Shown here piece by piece: positions 8,305-17,958 of a DNA stretch of 64,000 nt. This DNA is from DATBHM01 sp963772375. GTDB lineage: Bacteria; Actinomycetota; UBA4738; JACQTL01. Every line of letters starts with the position of its first letter. The stretch's first letter is position 1. The notes below the pieces were generated by a model, which was not told the DNA's origin, did no database searches, and was given only the letters and a program-made list of their open reading frames with translations. The position numbers and the translations under genes were made by a program. The stretch is from NCBI GenBank assembly GCA_963772375.1, contig CAVYXG010000001.1, forward strand, positions 1,302,001 through 1,366,000, given 5' to 3'.

Positions 8305-10280
8305 GGCTTGCGTTCGAACGCGCCCTCGTCGCAGGCCTGACCCTGGGGCCGGCTGATCAGCCGCTGATCCTTCTGCACCAGTGAGTGACAGACCGCCGTG
8401 GGGACCTTGTTCAGGGCCGGGCTGCCGGCGAGCAGGGCGACGGTCCTGGTCGGCCCGCCGTGGTCGGCGAGCGACCCGAGCTTGGGTGCGGTCACATCGG
8501 ACTGGTCGGTCCCGGCCGCGCCGAAGGTGCAGTTGGTCGTCGTTCCCAACAGGTTGAACCCGTTCGACTGGAAGGTGCCCAGGCAGTTGGGACCGGGCGC
8601 GCCGGTGTTCAGCGCGAGGACGGTCGCCTCGAGCGTCGTGGCGGTCCCCACCTCGAGATAGAGCCCGCCCCCTCCGGCGAAGGTCGACCCCGTTCCGGAG
8701 ACCGTCGCGCCGTTGCGGATGATGGTGGTGAACCGAATCCCGAGGGCGTGGTCGACGACCTGGATCCCTCCGCCCGCCGAATCGGAGTTCGGGCCGTCCG
8801 CCGACACGTGGTTCCCGGCGATGGTCGAGTTCGTGACCATGTCGGTCGTCGTCGACGCCCCGTTCTCGAGGTCGACGCCGCCTCCGAGGGCCTCCGCGGA
8901 AGCCGCGCTCGCGGAGGCGGTCGCCGCATTGCCGCTCACGGTGGACATCCGAATCACGAGGCGGCCGGATGACCCGATCTCGATGCCCCCACCCCCGGCG
9001 CCGGCGCCCGAGCTGTCCGAGTCGGCGTCCGCCGTGTTGTTCGAGATCGTCGATGTCGTGATCATGGTCGCGCCCCCGGACGTCGACGCGATGCCGCCTC
9101 CGCTCGCGCCGCCCGCGTTGGTGTTGGAGTGGGCGTGCACGGTGTTCCCCGAGAGCGTCGAGTGGTTGAGCGTGAGCGACCCATGAGCATCGATGCCGCC
9201 CCCCCTGGCCGTCGCCTTGACTGCCCCGGTGGCGGACAGCGTTGAGTTCAGCACCTTCACGGCGGTGAGCTTGGCCACCTGGCTCCCGCTCTCGAGATAG
9301 ACGGCCCCTCCCCGCGCGACCGCCGAGGCGGTCACCGCCGTCGCCGAGGTCTGGTTCCCGTCGAACGTCGTCCCGGTGATCCTCACGATGCTCGTGCCGC
9401 CTCCGCCCGACCCCGTCGTGACCTTCAGCGCGCCCGCGAGCGCGTCGACCTCGTGCGTGCCGCCCGATGACGACGCCAGGGCCCGGTTGTCCGCGAACGT
9501 CGAGTCCGTGATGGTGAGGTCGCCCGGCTCCTGCTGCCAGAGGAACGCTCCGGCCTGCGCAGACGGGCTGTCCGCCGCGTTCGCCGACGCCACGTTGTTC
9601 CGGAACGTCGACGAGGTGACCGCCACGGTCGTGTTGTACGCGAAGAAGGCACCGGCGTCTGCCTCGGCCAGCGACGCCATCGACACGGCCGTCGCCTTGT
9701 TGCCGCGGACCTGGCTGTTCGAGATGGTCAGCGATCCGTTCTGGATCTCCCCGGCGCCCGCCTGCGCGACCGCCAGCCCGGACCCGGACGACACCGAGGT
9801 GTTGTTCAGGAGCGACGAGGACCGGATGACGACGACGGCGCCGCGCGCGTAGATCCCGGCCCCGACCGCGGTCCCCCCCGCCGCCTGATTCCCACGCACC
9901 GTTACCTTGTCGAGCGTGAGGAGCCCGCCGCCCTCCTGGTCGATCCCCGCGCCCTTCCCGGCCAAACCGCCTGTCACGACGAGCGACCGCAGGTGGACGG
10001 ACCTCGCCCCGGTCACCGTGAGCGTGCTCCCGCCGCTGCTCCCGTCGAGCGTGGCCGTCGGGCTGCCCTTGAGGGTGAGGTCCTTGGTGACGGTGAACTG
10101 GCCGTGGCAGGTTCCGGAGAGCAGGAACGTGGTCCCCGTCGCCGCGTTGTTGAGCTTCGGTTGCAGGGCGGCCTGGTCGCAGTTCACGGAGATGGTCTGC
10201 GCCGACGCGGCCGGGACGACCAACAGCACCGCGCCGAGCAGCGCCGTCGTCGCGACGGACGTGCGAATGACCCGGCTCAT
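8301..10280 (-). CDS. Secreted parallel beta-helix protein, choice-of-anchor Q type (paralogue)
   Basis: This 659-residue protein has a clear signal peptide (ATTALLGAVLLVVPAASA) and the same layout as the protein at 5591: a Cys-containing first turn, LTLKGSPTATLDG, many turns with NSTLS, STVSGN and GGGI, and the C-terminal cap DHGGPTRTVAL, SPALNKVP, ACDEGAFE. Its ATG overlaps the stop of the upstream iron-sulfur subunit gene as ATGA, so it may be translated from the sdh1 mRNA. Function is unknown; an exported surface role is inferred. Confidence 0.88.
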   Translation of the reverse strand: MSRVIRTSVATTALLGAVLLVVPAASAQTISVNCDQAALQPKLNNAATGTTFLLSGTCHGQFTVTKDLTLKGSPTATLDGSSGGSTLTVTGARSVHLRSLVVTGGLAGKGAGIDQEGGGLLTLDKVTVRGNQAAGGTAVGAGIYARGAVVVIRSSSLLNNTSVSSGSGLAVAQAGAGEIQNGSLTISNSQVRGNKATAVSMASLAEADAGAFFAYNTTVAVTSSTFRNNVASANAADSPSAQAGAFLWQQEPGDLTITDSTFADNRALASSSGGTHEVDALAGALKVTTGSGGGGTSIVRITGTTFDGNQTSATAVTASAVARGGAVYLESGSQVAKLTAVKVLNSTLSATGAVKATARGGGIDAHGSLTLNHSTLSGNTVHAHSNTNAGGASGGGIASTSGGATMITTSTISNNTADADSDSSGAGAGGGGIEIGSSGRLVIRMSTVSGNAATASASAASAEALGGGVDLENGASTTTDMVTNSTIAGNHVSADGPNSDSAGGGIQVVDHALGIRFTTIIRNGATVSGTGSTFAGGGGLYLEVGTATTLEATVLALNTGAPGPNCLGTFQSNGFNLLGTTTNCTFGAAGTDQSDVTAPKLGSLADHGGPTRTVALLAGSPALNKVPTAVCHSLVQKDQRLISRPQGQACDEGAFERKP

Positions 10281-11092
10281 GGCCCGGCTACGGTACCCTC
10301 CCCGTCCCCCGGCTGCGACCCAGTTCGTTTCGACCGCCCCCACCGCCTCGCCAGGCGCCGGATCGGATCGTAGCGCTGGTCGGCAACGCGTTCCTTCAGC
10401 GGGATGATCGCGTTGTCCGTGATGTGGATGTCCTCTGGGCACACCTCGGTGCAGCACTTCGTGATGTTGCACAGGCCGAGTCCCATCCGCTGGCGGAGCA
10501 GCTCGCGACGGTCGGACGTGTCGAGCGGGTGCATCTCGAGCTCGGCGTACCGAACGAAGAACCGCGGCCCCGCGAACGCCCGCCCGGTCACGTGCGGGTC
10601 GCGGATCACGTGGCAGACGTTCTGGCACAGGAAGCACTCGATGCACCGGCGGAACTCCTGCACCCGGTCGATGTCCTCCTGCTGGACCCGGTAGTGCCCG
10701 TCGGCCTCGGTCACCGGGTCCTTCGGCCGCGGCGTGAACGCCGGCACCCGCTGCGCCATCTCGTAGTTGAACGAGACGTCGGTGACGAGGTCCTTCACGA
10801 CCGGGAACGCCTTGATCGGCGCGACGCTGATCGGCTCCCCCTCCGGGAACAGGTTAATCCGGGTCATGCACATCAGCCGGGGCATCCCGTTGATCTCCGC
10901 GCTGCACGATCCGCACCGGCCGGCCTTGCAGTTCCACCGGACGGCCAGGTCGCCGGCCTGGGTGGCCTGGATGCGGTGGATGACGTCGAGGACGACCTCG
11001 CCCTCCTGCGCGGCCACCCGGAACTCCTGGAAGTCGCCCTCGTCGCGGTCCTCGCCGCGCCACACCAGCATGGTGACGTCGTCTGCAGCCAT
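10277..11092 (-). CDS. sdhB: Succinate dehydrogenase/fumarate reductase iron-sulfur subunit, Sdh1-type
   Basis: This 271-residue protein has a complete four-Cys [2Fe-2S] motif (CKAGRCGSCSAEINGMPRLM then C), CIECFLCQNVC, and CNITKCCTEVCP for the other clusters. All four plant-ferredoxin Cys are present, unlike the SdhB at 3270, and this fits the Mycobacterium Sdh1/Frd-like branch. It follows the flavoprotein gene by 2 bases and overlaps the beta-helix gene at its stop. Confidence 0.94.
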   Translation of the reverse strand: MAADDVTMLVWRGEDRDEGDFQEFRVAAQEGEVVLDVIHRIQATQAGDLAVRWNCKAGRCGSCSAEINGMPRLMCMTRINLFPEGEPISVAPIKAFPVVKDLVTDVSFNYEMAQRVPAFTPRPKDPVTEADGHYRVQQEDIDRVQEFRRCIECFLCQNVCHVIRDPHVTGRAFAGPRFFVRYAELEMHPLDTSDRRELLRQRMGLGLCNITKCCTEVCPEDIHITDNAIIPLKERVADQRYDPIRRLARRWGRSKRTGSQPGDGEGTVAGP

Positions 11093-11094
11093 CG

Positions 11095-12894
11095 CTACTT
11101 CTTCTCCTCGAACAGCGACCTGAGGTCGTCGGGCATCTGCGGCAGCGGCAGGTGGTCGATCACCAACGAGTCGCCCTCCTCCCGGACGCGCACGTTGACC
11201 TTGGTGAACTCGGGGTCCGTGCCGGGGAAGTCGTCGCGGGTGTGGCCGCCCCGGCTCTCCCGGCGCTCGAGCGCCGCGCGCGTGATGCACTCGGAGACGG
11301 CGAGCATCGGGCCGAGGTCGAGCGCCAGGTGCCAGCCGGGGTTGAACTGCCGGTGGCCCTCCACAGCGACGTTCGCGGCCCGTTCCCTGAACGTCGCGAT
11401 CTCGTCGAGCGCCTGCTTCAGCTCGGTCTCCGTCCGGATGATCCCCACCAGGTTGTGCATGCAGTCCTCGAGGTCGCGATGGATCGAGTACGGGTTCTCC
11501 CCGCGGTCGCGGCCGAACGGCTCGAGCGCCCCGGTCGCGACCCGGTCGACCTCGGCGTCGTCGACGGCCGGCTGCCCGTCGAGCCCCGCGGCGTGCTCGG
11601 CGGCGCCGATCCCGGCCCGTCGCCCGAACACCAGCAGGTCGGAGAGCGAGTTGCCGCCCAGCCGGTTCGACCCGTGCAGCCCGGCCGCCACCTCGCCGGC
11701 CGCGAAGACCCCGGGCACCGTCGCGGCCGCCGTCTCCGGGTCGACCCGGACTCCACCCATCATGTAGTGGCACGTCGGACCGATCTCCATCGGTTCCCTC
11801 GTGATGTCCACGTCGGCCAGCTCCGTGAACTGCTGGTACATGCCGGGGAGCTTTCGCTTGATGTACTCCGGCGACCGCCGGGAGGCGATGTCGAGGAACA
11901 CGCCGCCGTGGTCGGTCCCTCGTCCGGCCTTGATCTCGGAGTTGATCGCCCGGGCGACCTCGTCGCGGGGTAGCAGGTCGGGCGTGCGCCGGACGGTCTT
12001 GTCCTCATACCACCGGTCGGCCTCCTCCTCGGTCTCGGCCGTCTCCGCCCGGAACATGTCCGGCACGTACCGGAACATGAACCGCTCACCCTCGCGGTTC
12101 TTCAGCACGCCACCGTCGCCCCGCACGCCCTCGGTGACGAGGAGGCCGCGCACCGACGGCGGCCACACCATGCCGGTCGGGTGGAACTGCACGAACTCCA
12201 TGTCGATGAGGTCGGCGCCGGCCCACAGCGCGAGGGCGTGGCCGTCGCCGGTGTACTCCCACGAGTTCGACGTGATCCGGAAGGCCTTCCCGATCCCGCC
12301 GGTGGCCAGCACGACGGCCCGGGCCTTGAGGACGAGGAATGCCCCGCTCTCCCTGCGATAGGCGATGGCGCCGGCGACGCGGCCGTCCGCAGGGTCCTGC
12401 AGCAGGCGGAGCACCGTGCACTCCATGAACACCTCGATGCGCTCCGAGACGGCCTTCTGCTGCATCGTGCGGATCAGCTCGAGCCCGGTGCGGTCGCCGA
12501 CGTGCGCGAGCCGGGCGAACCGGTGCCCGCCGAAGTCGCGCTGCAGGATCCGGCCGTCGGCCGTCCGGTCCCAGACGGCGCCCCACTCCTCGAGCTCGTA
12601 GACCCGCTCGGGCGCCTCCTGCGCGTGGATCTGGGCCATGCGCCAGTTGTTCAGCATCTTGCCGCCGCGCATGGTGTCCCGGAAGTGGACCTGCCAGCTG
12701 TCATCCGGGTAGACCGTCCCCAGCGCGGCCGCGACGCCGCCCTCGGCCATGACCGTGTGGGCCTTCCCCAGCAACGATTTGCACACGATCGCCGTGCTGG
12801 CGCCGCGGGCGTGCGCCTCGACGGCCGCGCGCAGCCCGGCCCCACCCGCCCCGATCACCAGGACGTCGAACTCGTGCGTCTCGTACTCACCCAC
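11095..12894 (-). CDS. sdhA: Succinate dehydrogenase/fumarate reductase flavoprotein subunit, Sdh1-type
   Basis: This 599-residue protein has GAGGAG at residues 15-20 and the His of GKAHTVMAEGG (residue 46) as likely covalent FAD site. Substrate-site segments include QFHPTGMVWP, TEGVRGDGG and RLGGNSLSDLLVFGRRAG. An insertion rich in Glu (AETAETEEEADRWYED) is typical of this branch. It starts at GTG with AGGAG 11 bases upstream. It is the second gene of a three-gene sdh operon and probably works at a different quinone potential from the first complex (inference from the family). Confidence 0.95.
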   Translation of the reverse strand: MGEYETHEFDVLVIGAGGAGLRAAVEAHARGASTAIVCKSLLGKAHTVMAEGGVAAALGTVYPDDSWQVHFRDTMRGGKMLNNWRMAQIHAQEAPERVYELEEWGAVWDRTADGRILQRDFGGHRFARLAHVGDRTGLELIRTMQQKAVSERIEVFMECTVLRLLQDPADGRVAGAIAYRRESGAFLVLKARAVVLATGGIGKAFRITSNSWEYTGDGHALALWAGADLIDMEFVQFHPTGMVWPPSVRGLLVTEGVRGDGGVLKNREGERFMFRYVPDMFRAETAETEEEADRWYEDKTVRRTPDLLPRDEVARAINSEIKAGRGTDHGGVFLDIASRRSPEYIKRKLPGMYQQFTELADVDITREPMEIGPTCHYMMGGVRVDPETAAATVPGVFAAGEVAAGLHGSNRLGGNSLSDLLVFGRRAGIGAAEHAAGLDGQPAVDDAEVDRVATGALEPFGRDRGENPYSIHRDLEDCMHNLVGIIRTETELKQALDEIATFRERAANVAVEGHRQFNPGWHLALDLGPMLAVSECITRAALERRESRGGHTRDDFPGTDPEFTKVNVRVREEGDSLVIDHLPLPQMPDDLRSLFEEKK

Positions 12895-12907
12895 GGCTCA
12901 GTCGCTC

Positions 12908-13720
12908 CTAGAACAGCCTCGGGTCGGTGATCGTCCCACTCGCCACCAGCCGGACGTACAGGTCGGCCAGCGCCACGCTGAACAGCGACGCCCACGCCCA
13001 CCGCGCGTGGTGCACGTTCAGCCACGACACGCGCCTCCACAGGGCGTGCCGCACACGGTGCTTCGAGAACTGGTCCAGCCGCCCCCCGACCAGGTGACGG
13101 CACGAGTGACAGGACAGCGTGTATCCCCACAACAGGAACACGTTCACCCACAGCACGACCGTGCCGAGGCCCAACCCGAACCCGTCCGGGAAGAAGAACG
13201 ACTGCACCGCGTCCCATGTCAGGAAGACCGGGAACGGCAGCGCCAGGTAGAAGGCGTATCGGTGGACGTTCTGCAGGATCAGGGGGAAGCGCGTCTCGCC
13301 GGTGTACTTGAAGCGCGCGTCGCGGACGGCGCAGGCGGGGGGCGACCACCAGAACGACCGGTAATAGGCCTTCCGGTAGTAGTAGCAGGTCAACCGGAAG
13401 AACAGGGGGAACGGCAGGATCAGCAGCGCCGGCGACCACTTCCACCAGTTCCCGAAGATGCCCGCCGTGGCGTGCTGGCACGAGGTGGCGAGGCACGGCG
13501 AGTAGAAGGGCGACACGTAGGGGTCGGCGTAGTAGTTCGCATTCTGGAACGCCACCCACGTCCCGTAGACGACGAACCCGCCCAGCACGAGCGCCGTGAC
13601 CAGTGGGAGCGCCCACCAGTGGTCGGTGCGGCCGGTCCTGGGACCCCGGGGCCCGCCGTAGCGTTTGACCTCGCGGCGGGAGGACCCGTCGAGGACGTCG
13701 CCGAGCGAGACCTGCGACAC
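12908..13720 (-). CDS. sdhC: Succinate dehydrogenase membrane anchor, five-helix Sdh1-type
   Basis: This 270-residue protein has about five hydrophobic helices (WWALPLVTALVLGGFVVYGTW is within the first) and several conserved-looking His in or near the membrane (QNVHRYAFYLALPFPVFLTW, YTLSCHSCRHL, KHRVRHALWR). It resembles the fused diheme anchor of the mycobacterial Sdh1 complex. The loop CLATSCQHATAG contains two Cys. GTG start with GGGAGG upstream; a perfect GC hairpin lies about 25 bases before it. Confidence 0.85.
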   Translation of the reverse strand: MSQVSLGDVLDGSSRREVKRYGGPRGPRTGRTDHWWALPLVTALVLGGFVVYGTWVAFQNANYYADPYVSPFYSPCLATSCQHATAGIFGNWWKWSPALLILPFPLFFRLTCYYYRKAYYRSFWWSPPACAVRDARFKYTGETRFPLILQNVHRYAFYLALPFPVFLTWDAVQSFFFPDGFGLGLGTVVLWVNVFLLWGYTLSCHSCRHLVGGRLDQFSKHRVRHALWRRVSWLNVHHARWAWASLFSVALADLYVRLVASGTITDPRLF

Positions 13721-13744
13721 GGGGCGCGGACCTCCCGGCTACCC

Positions 13745-13768
13745 CCGCGCGCCCGCACGGGCGCGCGG
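13745..13768 (-). promoter_or_regulatory. Perfect 11-bp GC inverted repeat in the sdh1 leader
   Basis: CCGCGCGCCCG and CGGGCGCGCGG are separated by two bases, 25 bases upstream of the sdh1 anchor gene start and just before its GGGAGG. In RNA it would need a larger loop but would still be very stable; in DNA it is a dyad suited to a dimeric regulator. No terminator U-run follows. Confidence 0.4.
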
Positions 13769-13878
13769 CGACGTTCCACGGACCACCGGCATGGCCGAAG
13801 CATAGTCCGAAGCATTGACCCGGGTCGGAGCGATCGAGTCCGGCAAGAAGGAGGGCGATCGACCGGTGGCTCGCGGGC

Positions 13879-14226
13879 ATGGCGCTCGACAAGCTCATCG
13901 ACGACGGCGCCACGCTCACGGGCGGCGACCCGCACGTCGACCAGACCGACCGGCTCGGGGCCCACATCAACTGGGACATCGACGACGCGTACAACACGCC
14001 GGGCGGTCCGCCCAACGGCGGCGACTTCGTCCGGCTGCGCGACGGCGGCGGCGGCTACCTGACGGAGATACGGGGCGTTCCGGAGAATCTCCGCCTCCAC
14101 CCGGCCGGTTTCGGCGACCGCCCATGTTCACCACAGGCCGTCTTCGAGTGGCGGTCGACCTCTGCCGCGCAGGCGATCAGGACGGAATCTCGATGTCCCG
14201 GAAGATGTGTTCGCGCACCTCGGTGA
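13879..14226 (+). CDS. Hypothetical protein, possibly a gene fragment
   Basis: The first 70 or so codons look coding (rich in Asp/Gly, codon position 3 mostly G/C; NWDIDDAYNTPGG, RLRDGGGGYLTEIRG). The rest of the frame has a less regular codon pattern and overlaps the 3' end of the PAS gene on the other strand by 50 bases. No Shine-Dalgarno precedes the ATG closely. It may be the remains of a longer gene; no family is recognised. The bases between 13769 and 13878 hold nothing else clear. Confidence 0.3.
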   Translation: MALDKLIDDGATLTGGDPHVDQTDRLGAHINWDIDDAYNTPGGPPNGGDFVRLRDGGGGYLTEIRGVPENLRLHPAGFGDRPCSPQAVFEWRSTSAAQAIRTESRCPGRCVRAPR

Positions 14227-14824
14227 TCGCCTGATCGAGCTCCGCGACCGCCTGCTCCATGGCCTTCCTGGCTCTCGGGTCGGTGGTGTTCGCCGCGGCT
14301 CCCTGAAGGTGCAGGCCGATCCCGAAGAGGGTGTGGATCATCACGGCGTTGACCTCCATCGCGATCGCCTCCCGGTCCACCAACAGCATGAGGAACTCTT
14401 CGTGCCGCCGGATCAGGAGCTCCGCCTGGGTCGTCTCCCGAGCGTCCCGAACCGAGGCCAGGACGCCCCGCGCACCGCCGATCCTCGCGGGCGACAGCTG
14501 GATCTGCACCGATATCTCACTCCCGTCCTTTCGGAGGAGCCTGGTGTCCAGTGCGGTTCCCATCGCCCGGGTCCTCGGTTGAGCCGAGAAGCGCATGCGA
14601 TCGCGCTCGTGCATCGTCCGGAGCCGTTCGGGAACGAGGAGGTCCACCAGCATGCCGAGCAGCTCCGCCTGCCCGTATCCGGACATCTGCTCCATCCGCG
14701 CGTTGGCGTAGCTGATCCTCCCTCCGGTGTCGCACATGAGCAGGCCATCCGGCAGGGCTTCCAGGATCGAATGTGCGCCCTCGAAGGCCGCGAGCGAGGG
14801 CAGCCGAACAACCACCGCACTCAT
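14177..14824 (-). CDS. PAS-domain protein with degenerate kinase dimerisation region, no ATPase domain
   Basis: The 215 residues comprise a PAS domain (about 15-125; ALPDGLLMCDTGGRISYAN, GYGQAELLG, RKDGSEISVQI) and a helical region (141-207). The latter aligns with the HisKA_3 segment of DevS-like kinases: DREAIAMEVNAVMIHTLFG matches the usual pattern ERxRIARxLHDxVxQxLF, but the phospho-acceptor His is Asn159. No HATPase domain follows. ATG 14824 follows AGGAGGG. It may dimerise and sense without phosphorylating, or may be a truncated kinase. It is not next to a response regulator. Confidence 0.75.
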   Translation of the reverse strand: MSAVVVRLPSLAAFEGAHSILEALPDGLLMCDTGGRISYANARMEQMSGYGQAELLGMLVDLLVPERLRTMHERDRMRFSAQPRTRAMGTALDTRLLRKDGSEISVQIQLSPARIGGARGVLASVRDARETTQAELLIRRHEEFLMLLVDREAIAMEVNAVMIHTLFGIGLHLQGAAANTTDPRARKAMEQAVAELDQAITEVREHIFRDIEIPS

Positions 14825-15282
14825 TGGACCCTCCTGGCTCGTTGGAGCTCGGGCGACGCGCAACAGCTCCAGCTACAGGGCCGAACCTGGGCAAGGAGTC
14901 GGGTCGGGCCGCGGGCTTGCGAGACAATTGCTGCTGTCGAAGCATCGTTGCTGAGCACGCTGCCTCCTCGGCCTGCGGCCACCCGAAAGCGACCGAACCT
15001 GTGCTCGACCGAGGAGTGGGGTCACGATGGCGAAAGCCATTTGCTGGGGCCTTGCGCGACGACACCGTAGCACGACGTGGAAGCGATCGGGTGCCCCGGT
15101 GTCGTCAACGACATCGGGCCCACCGGGCTGCACCGGCCCCAAGATGGCGGGACCACCGTCCCCTTTCGAGGGCGGGCGCCCGGCTAGTGTCCCGAACGTC
15201 GGACCCAGCCCGCACGTGCCCATCTCCGCGACACGTGGGGCTCATCGGGAGGTCGTCGGACGACCTCCGGAGGGTGAGCATC
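14825..15282. other. Divergent intergenic region without a clear gene
   Basis: These 458 bases separate the PAS gene (-) and the propeller gene (+). Frames in it are short or have irregular codon use. No convincing -35/-10 pair or tRNA was found. Promoters for both genes are expected here. Confidence 0.4.
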
Positions 15283-16551
15283 GTGAACCGGTCCAGGAAC
15301 CCTCAACCGTTCGGTCGGCGCATGCTCGGAGCGGTCGCGGCGCTGGTGACTACGACCGTCGTCGTCGGGATGTCAGCCCTCCCGGCCTCGGCGTGGGCAT
15401 CCGCGACCGCGGCCGCTGGCGGGGCGCGCGCGTGCACCGCCGCCTGGTCGATCCTGCCGAGCCCCAGCCCCGGGACGAGCAGCGGCAACGTCGGAGCCGA
15501 GCTGCGAGGGGTCGACGGCGTCTCCGCAAACGACGTGTGGGCCGTCGGCGCCAAGGGCCTCGACCCAGCCGAACGCGCCAAGCGGACCGAGGCACTGGCG
15601 ATGCATTGGAACGGCAGCGCTTGGGTCAGCCGTCCGGTCCCGACGGTGGAGGGCGCCTACTCGGAGCTCGTCAGTGTCGCCGCCATCACGGCGAACAACG
15701 CCTGGGCTGTCGGATTCACGAGCTCGCCTCCACCGATCCCCGGGCCGGCCAAGTCCAACCGCGGCCTGATCCGGCACTGGAACGGCAAGAGCTGGACCAC
15801 GTTCGAGAACCCCCTCGGCGCAACGAACAACGAACTGCTGTCGGTGTTCGCCCTCTCCGCCTCCAACGTCTATGCCGCGGGCTTCGTCGGCCTGGACGGG
15901 GGCCCGACCCAGAAGCCATTGGTACTGCACTTCGACGGCAGCGCCTGGAAGCAGGTGACGGTCAAGGTTCCCGCGAGCGGCAACGCCGGGTTCCTGGCGA
16001 TCGGCGCGTCCGCGGCCGGCAACGTGTGGGCGGTCGGCTGGCGGGGGCCGTTCCACGGGAACGACCAGCCGTTCGCCGAGCGCTACGACGGCAACGCCTG
16101 GCGCATCGCGTCGCCGTCTTCCCCGGCGAAGGGCTGGCTCGGCGCGGTCCGCGTCTTCGGTCCGGCGAACGCGTGGGCGGTCGGGGGCGAGGGATCGTAC
16201 ATCTCGACGGCGACCCTGGCCGAGCGCTTCAACGGCACCGCGTGGAGCAGGGTGAACACAAAGGGCGATTCGGACGCGATGCAGGCCTTCAACGGCATCG
16301 CGGCGGAGTCGGCCTCGAGCATCTGGGCCGTGGGCGTCACGGGCCCAGACCCGATGGGGGCGTCCATCCTGATCGAGCACTCGACGGGGACCGACTTCTC
16401 GCGCAAGCCGAACCCGCCGACGGGAGATACTGCCGGCCTCAATGCGGTGGTTGCCGTGGGGACACAGCAATTCGCGGTTGGCATCCAACGCTCGAAGCCG
16501 CCGCTCCCACCGGGAACCTGGGGCACCCTCGTCCTTCGGCGCTGCGGCTGA
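15283..16551 (+). CDS. Secreted WAVG-repeat beta-propeller-like protein
   Basis: This 422-residue protein starts at GTG 15283, nine bases after GGAGGG. A signal peptide (MLGAVAALVTTTVVVGMSALPASA) precedes repeated blades of about 50-60 residues with the motif N-x-W-AVG (NDVWAVGAKG, NNAWAVGFTS, GNVWAVGWRG, ANAWAVGGEG, SSIWAVGVTG), each followed by a segment such as HWNGSAWVS or RFNGTAWSR. This is the pattern of exported beta-propellers common in actinobacteria and soil bacteria. A Cys near each end could pair. Ligand unknown. Confidence 0.8.
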   Translation: MNRSRNPQPFGRRMLGAVAALVTTTVVVGMSALPASAWASATAAAGGARACTAAWSILPSPSPGTSSGNVGAELRGVDGVSANDVWAVGAKGLDPAERAKRTEALAMHWNGSAWVSRPVPTVEGAYSELVSVAAITANNAWAVGFTSSPPPIPGPAKSNRGLIRHWNGKSWTTFENPLGATNNELLSVFALSASNVYAAGFVGLDGGPTQKPLVLHFDGSAWKQVTVKVPASGNAGFLAIGASAAGNVWAVGWRGPFHGNDQPFAERYDGNAWRIASPSSPAKGWLGAVRVFGPANAWAVGGEGSYISTATLAERFNGTAWSRVNTKGDSDAMQAFNGIAAESASSIWAVGVTGPDPMGASILIEHSTGTDFSRKPNPPTGDTAGLNAVVAVGTQQFAVGIQRSKPPLPPGTWGTLVLRRCG

Positions 16552-16838
16552 GCAGCACCCGCGCGTTCGGCGTGATCACCGACAGCTCCGCGCCCTTGGG
16601 CTCCGCCTTCGGCTCGGACACGGTCACGGTGTTCGTGGCCTGCACGATGGCCGAGTGGATCCCCTGCATCGTCTCGTCGGTGGTGGTGATGCTCACGCCC
16701 CGAACCGGCCCGCGGAGCCCTGCCTCGTATTGGGCGAAGGAGAGGGCGCCCGCGACGCCAGCCGACATAGCTGCCCCGCTCCCCACGCTCCGCGGTGCCG
16801 CACCCGAGGCTGGCGAGCACGGCCGCCTCGGGCACCAC
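16552..16838. other. Intergenic stretch before icd
   Basis: A minus-strand frame (start ATG 16768, running into the 3' end of the propeller gene) contains a plausible coding-like segment (QYEAGLRGPVRG, TTTDETMQGIHSAIV). It overlaps the propeller gene by over 100 bases and lacks a Shine-Dalgarno, so I do not call it a gene. Nothing else is visible. Confidence 0.3.
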
Positions 16839-16871
16839 AAGGGGGCGGCTCCTGCGGGAGCCGCCCCCCTT
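16839..16871 (+). terminator. Strong GC hairpin between propeller gene and icd
   Basis: AAGGGGGCGGCTCC pairs with GGAGCCGCCCCCCTT around a TGCG loop. It ends in TTCTCG rather than a long T-run. It probably terminates the propeller transcript before icd. Confidence 0.6.
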
Positions 16872-16887
16872 CTCGTAGCCTGGGGCC

Positions 16888-17955
<1,068 letters not shown>

Positions 17956-17958
17956 ACC

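Noticed and set aside
16439..16768. Minus-strand frame overlapping the end of the propeller gene
   Set aside because: No Shine-Dalgarno, more than 100 bases of overlap with a strong gene and no family.
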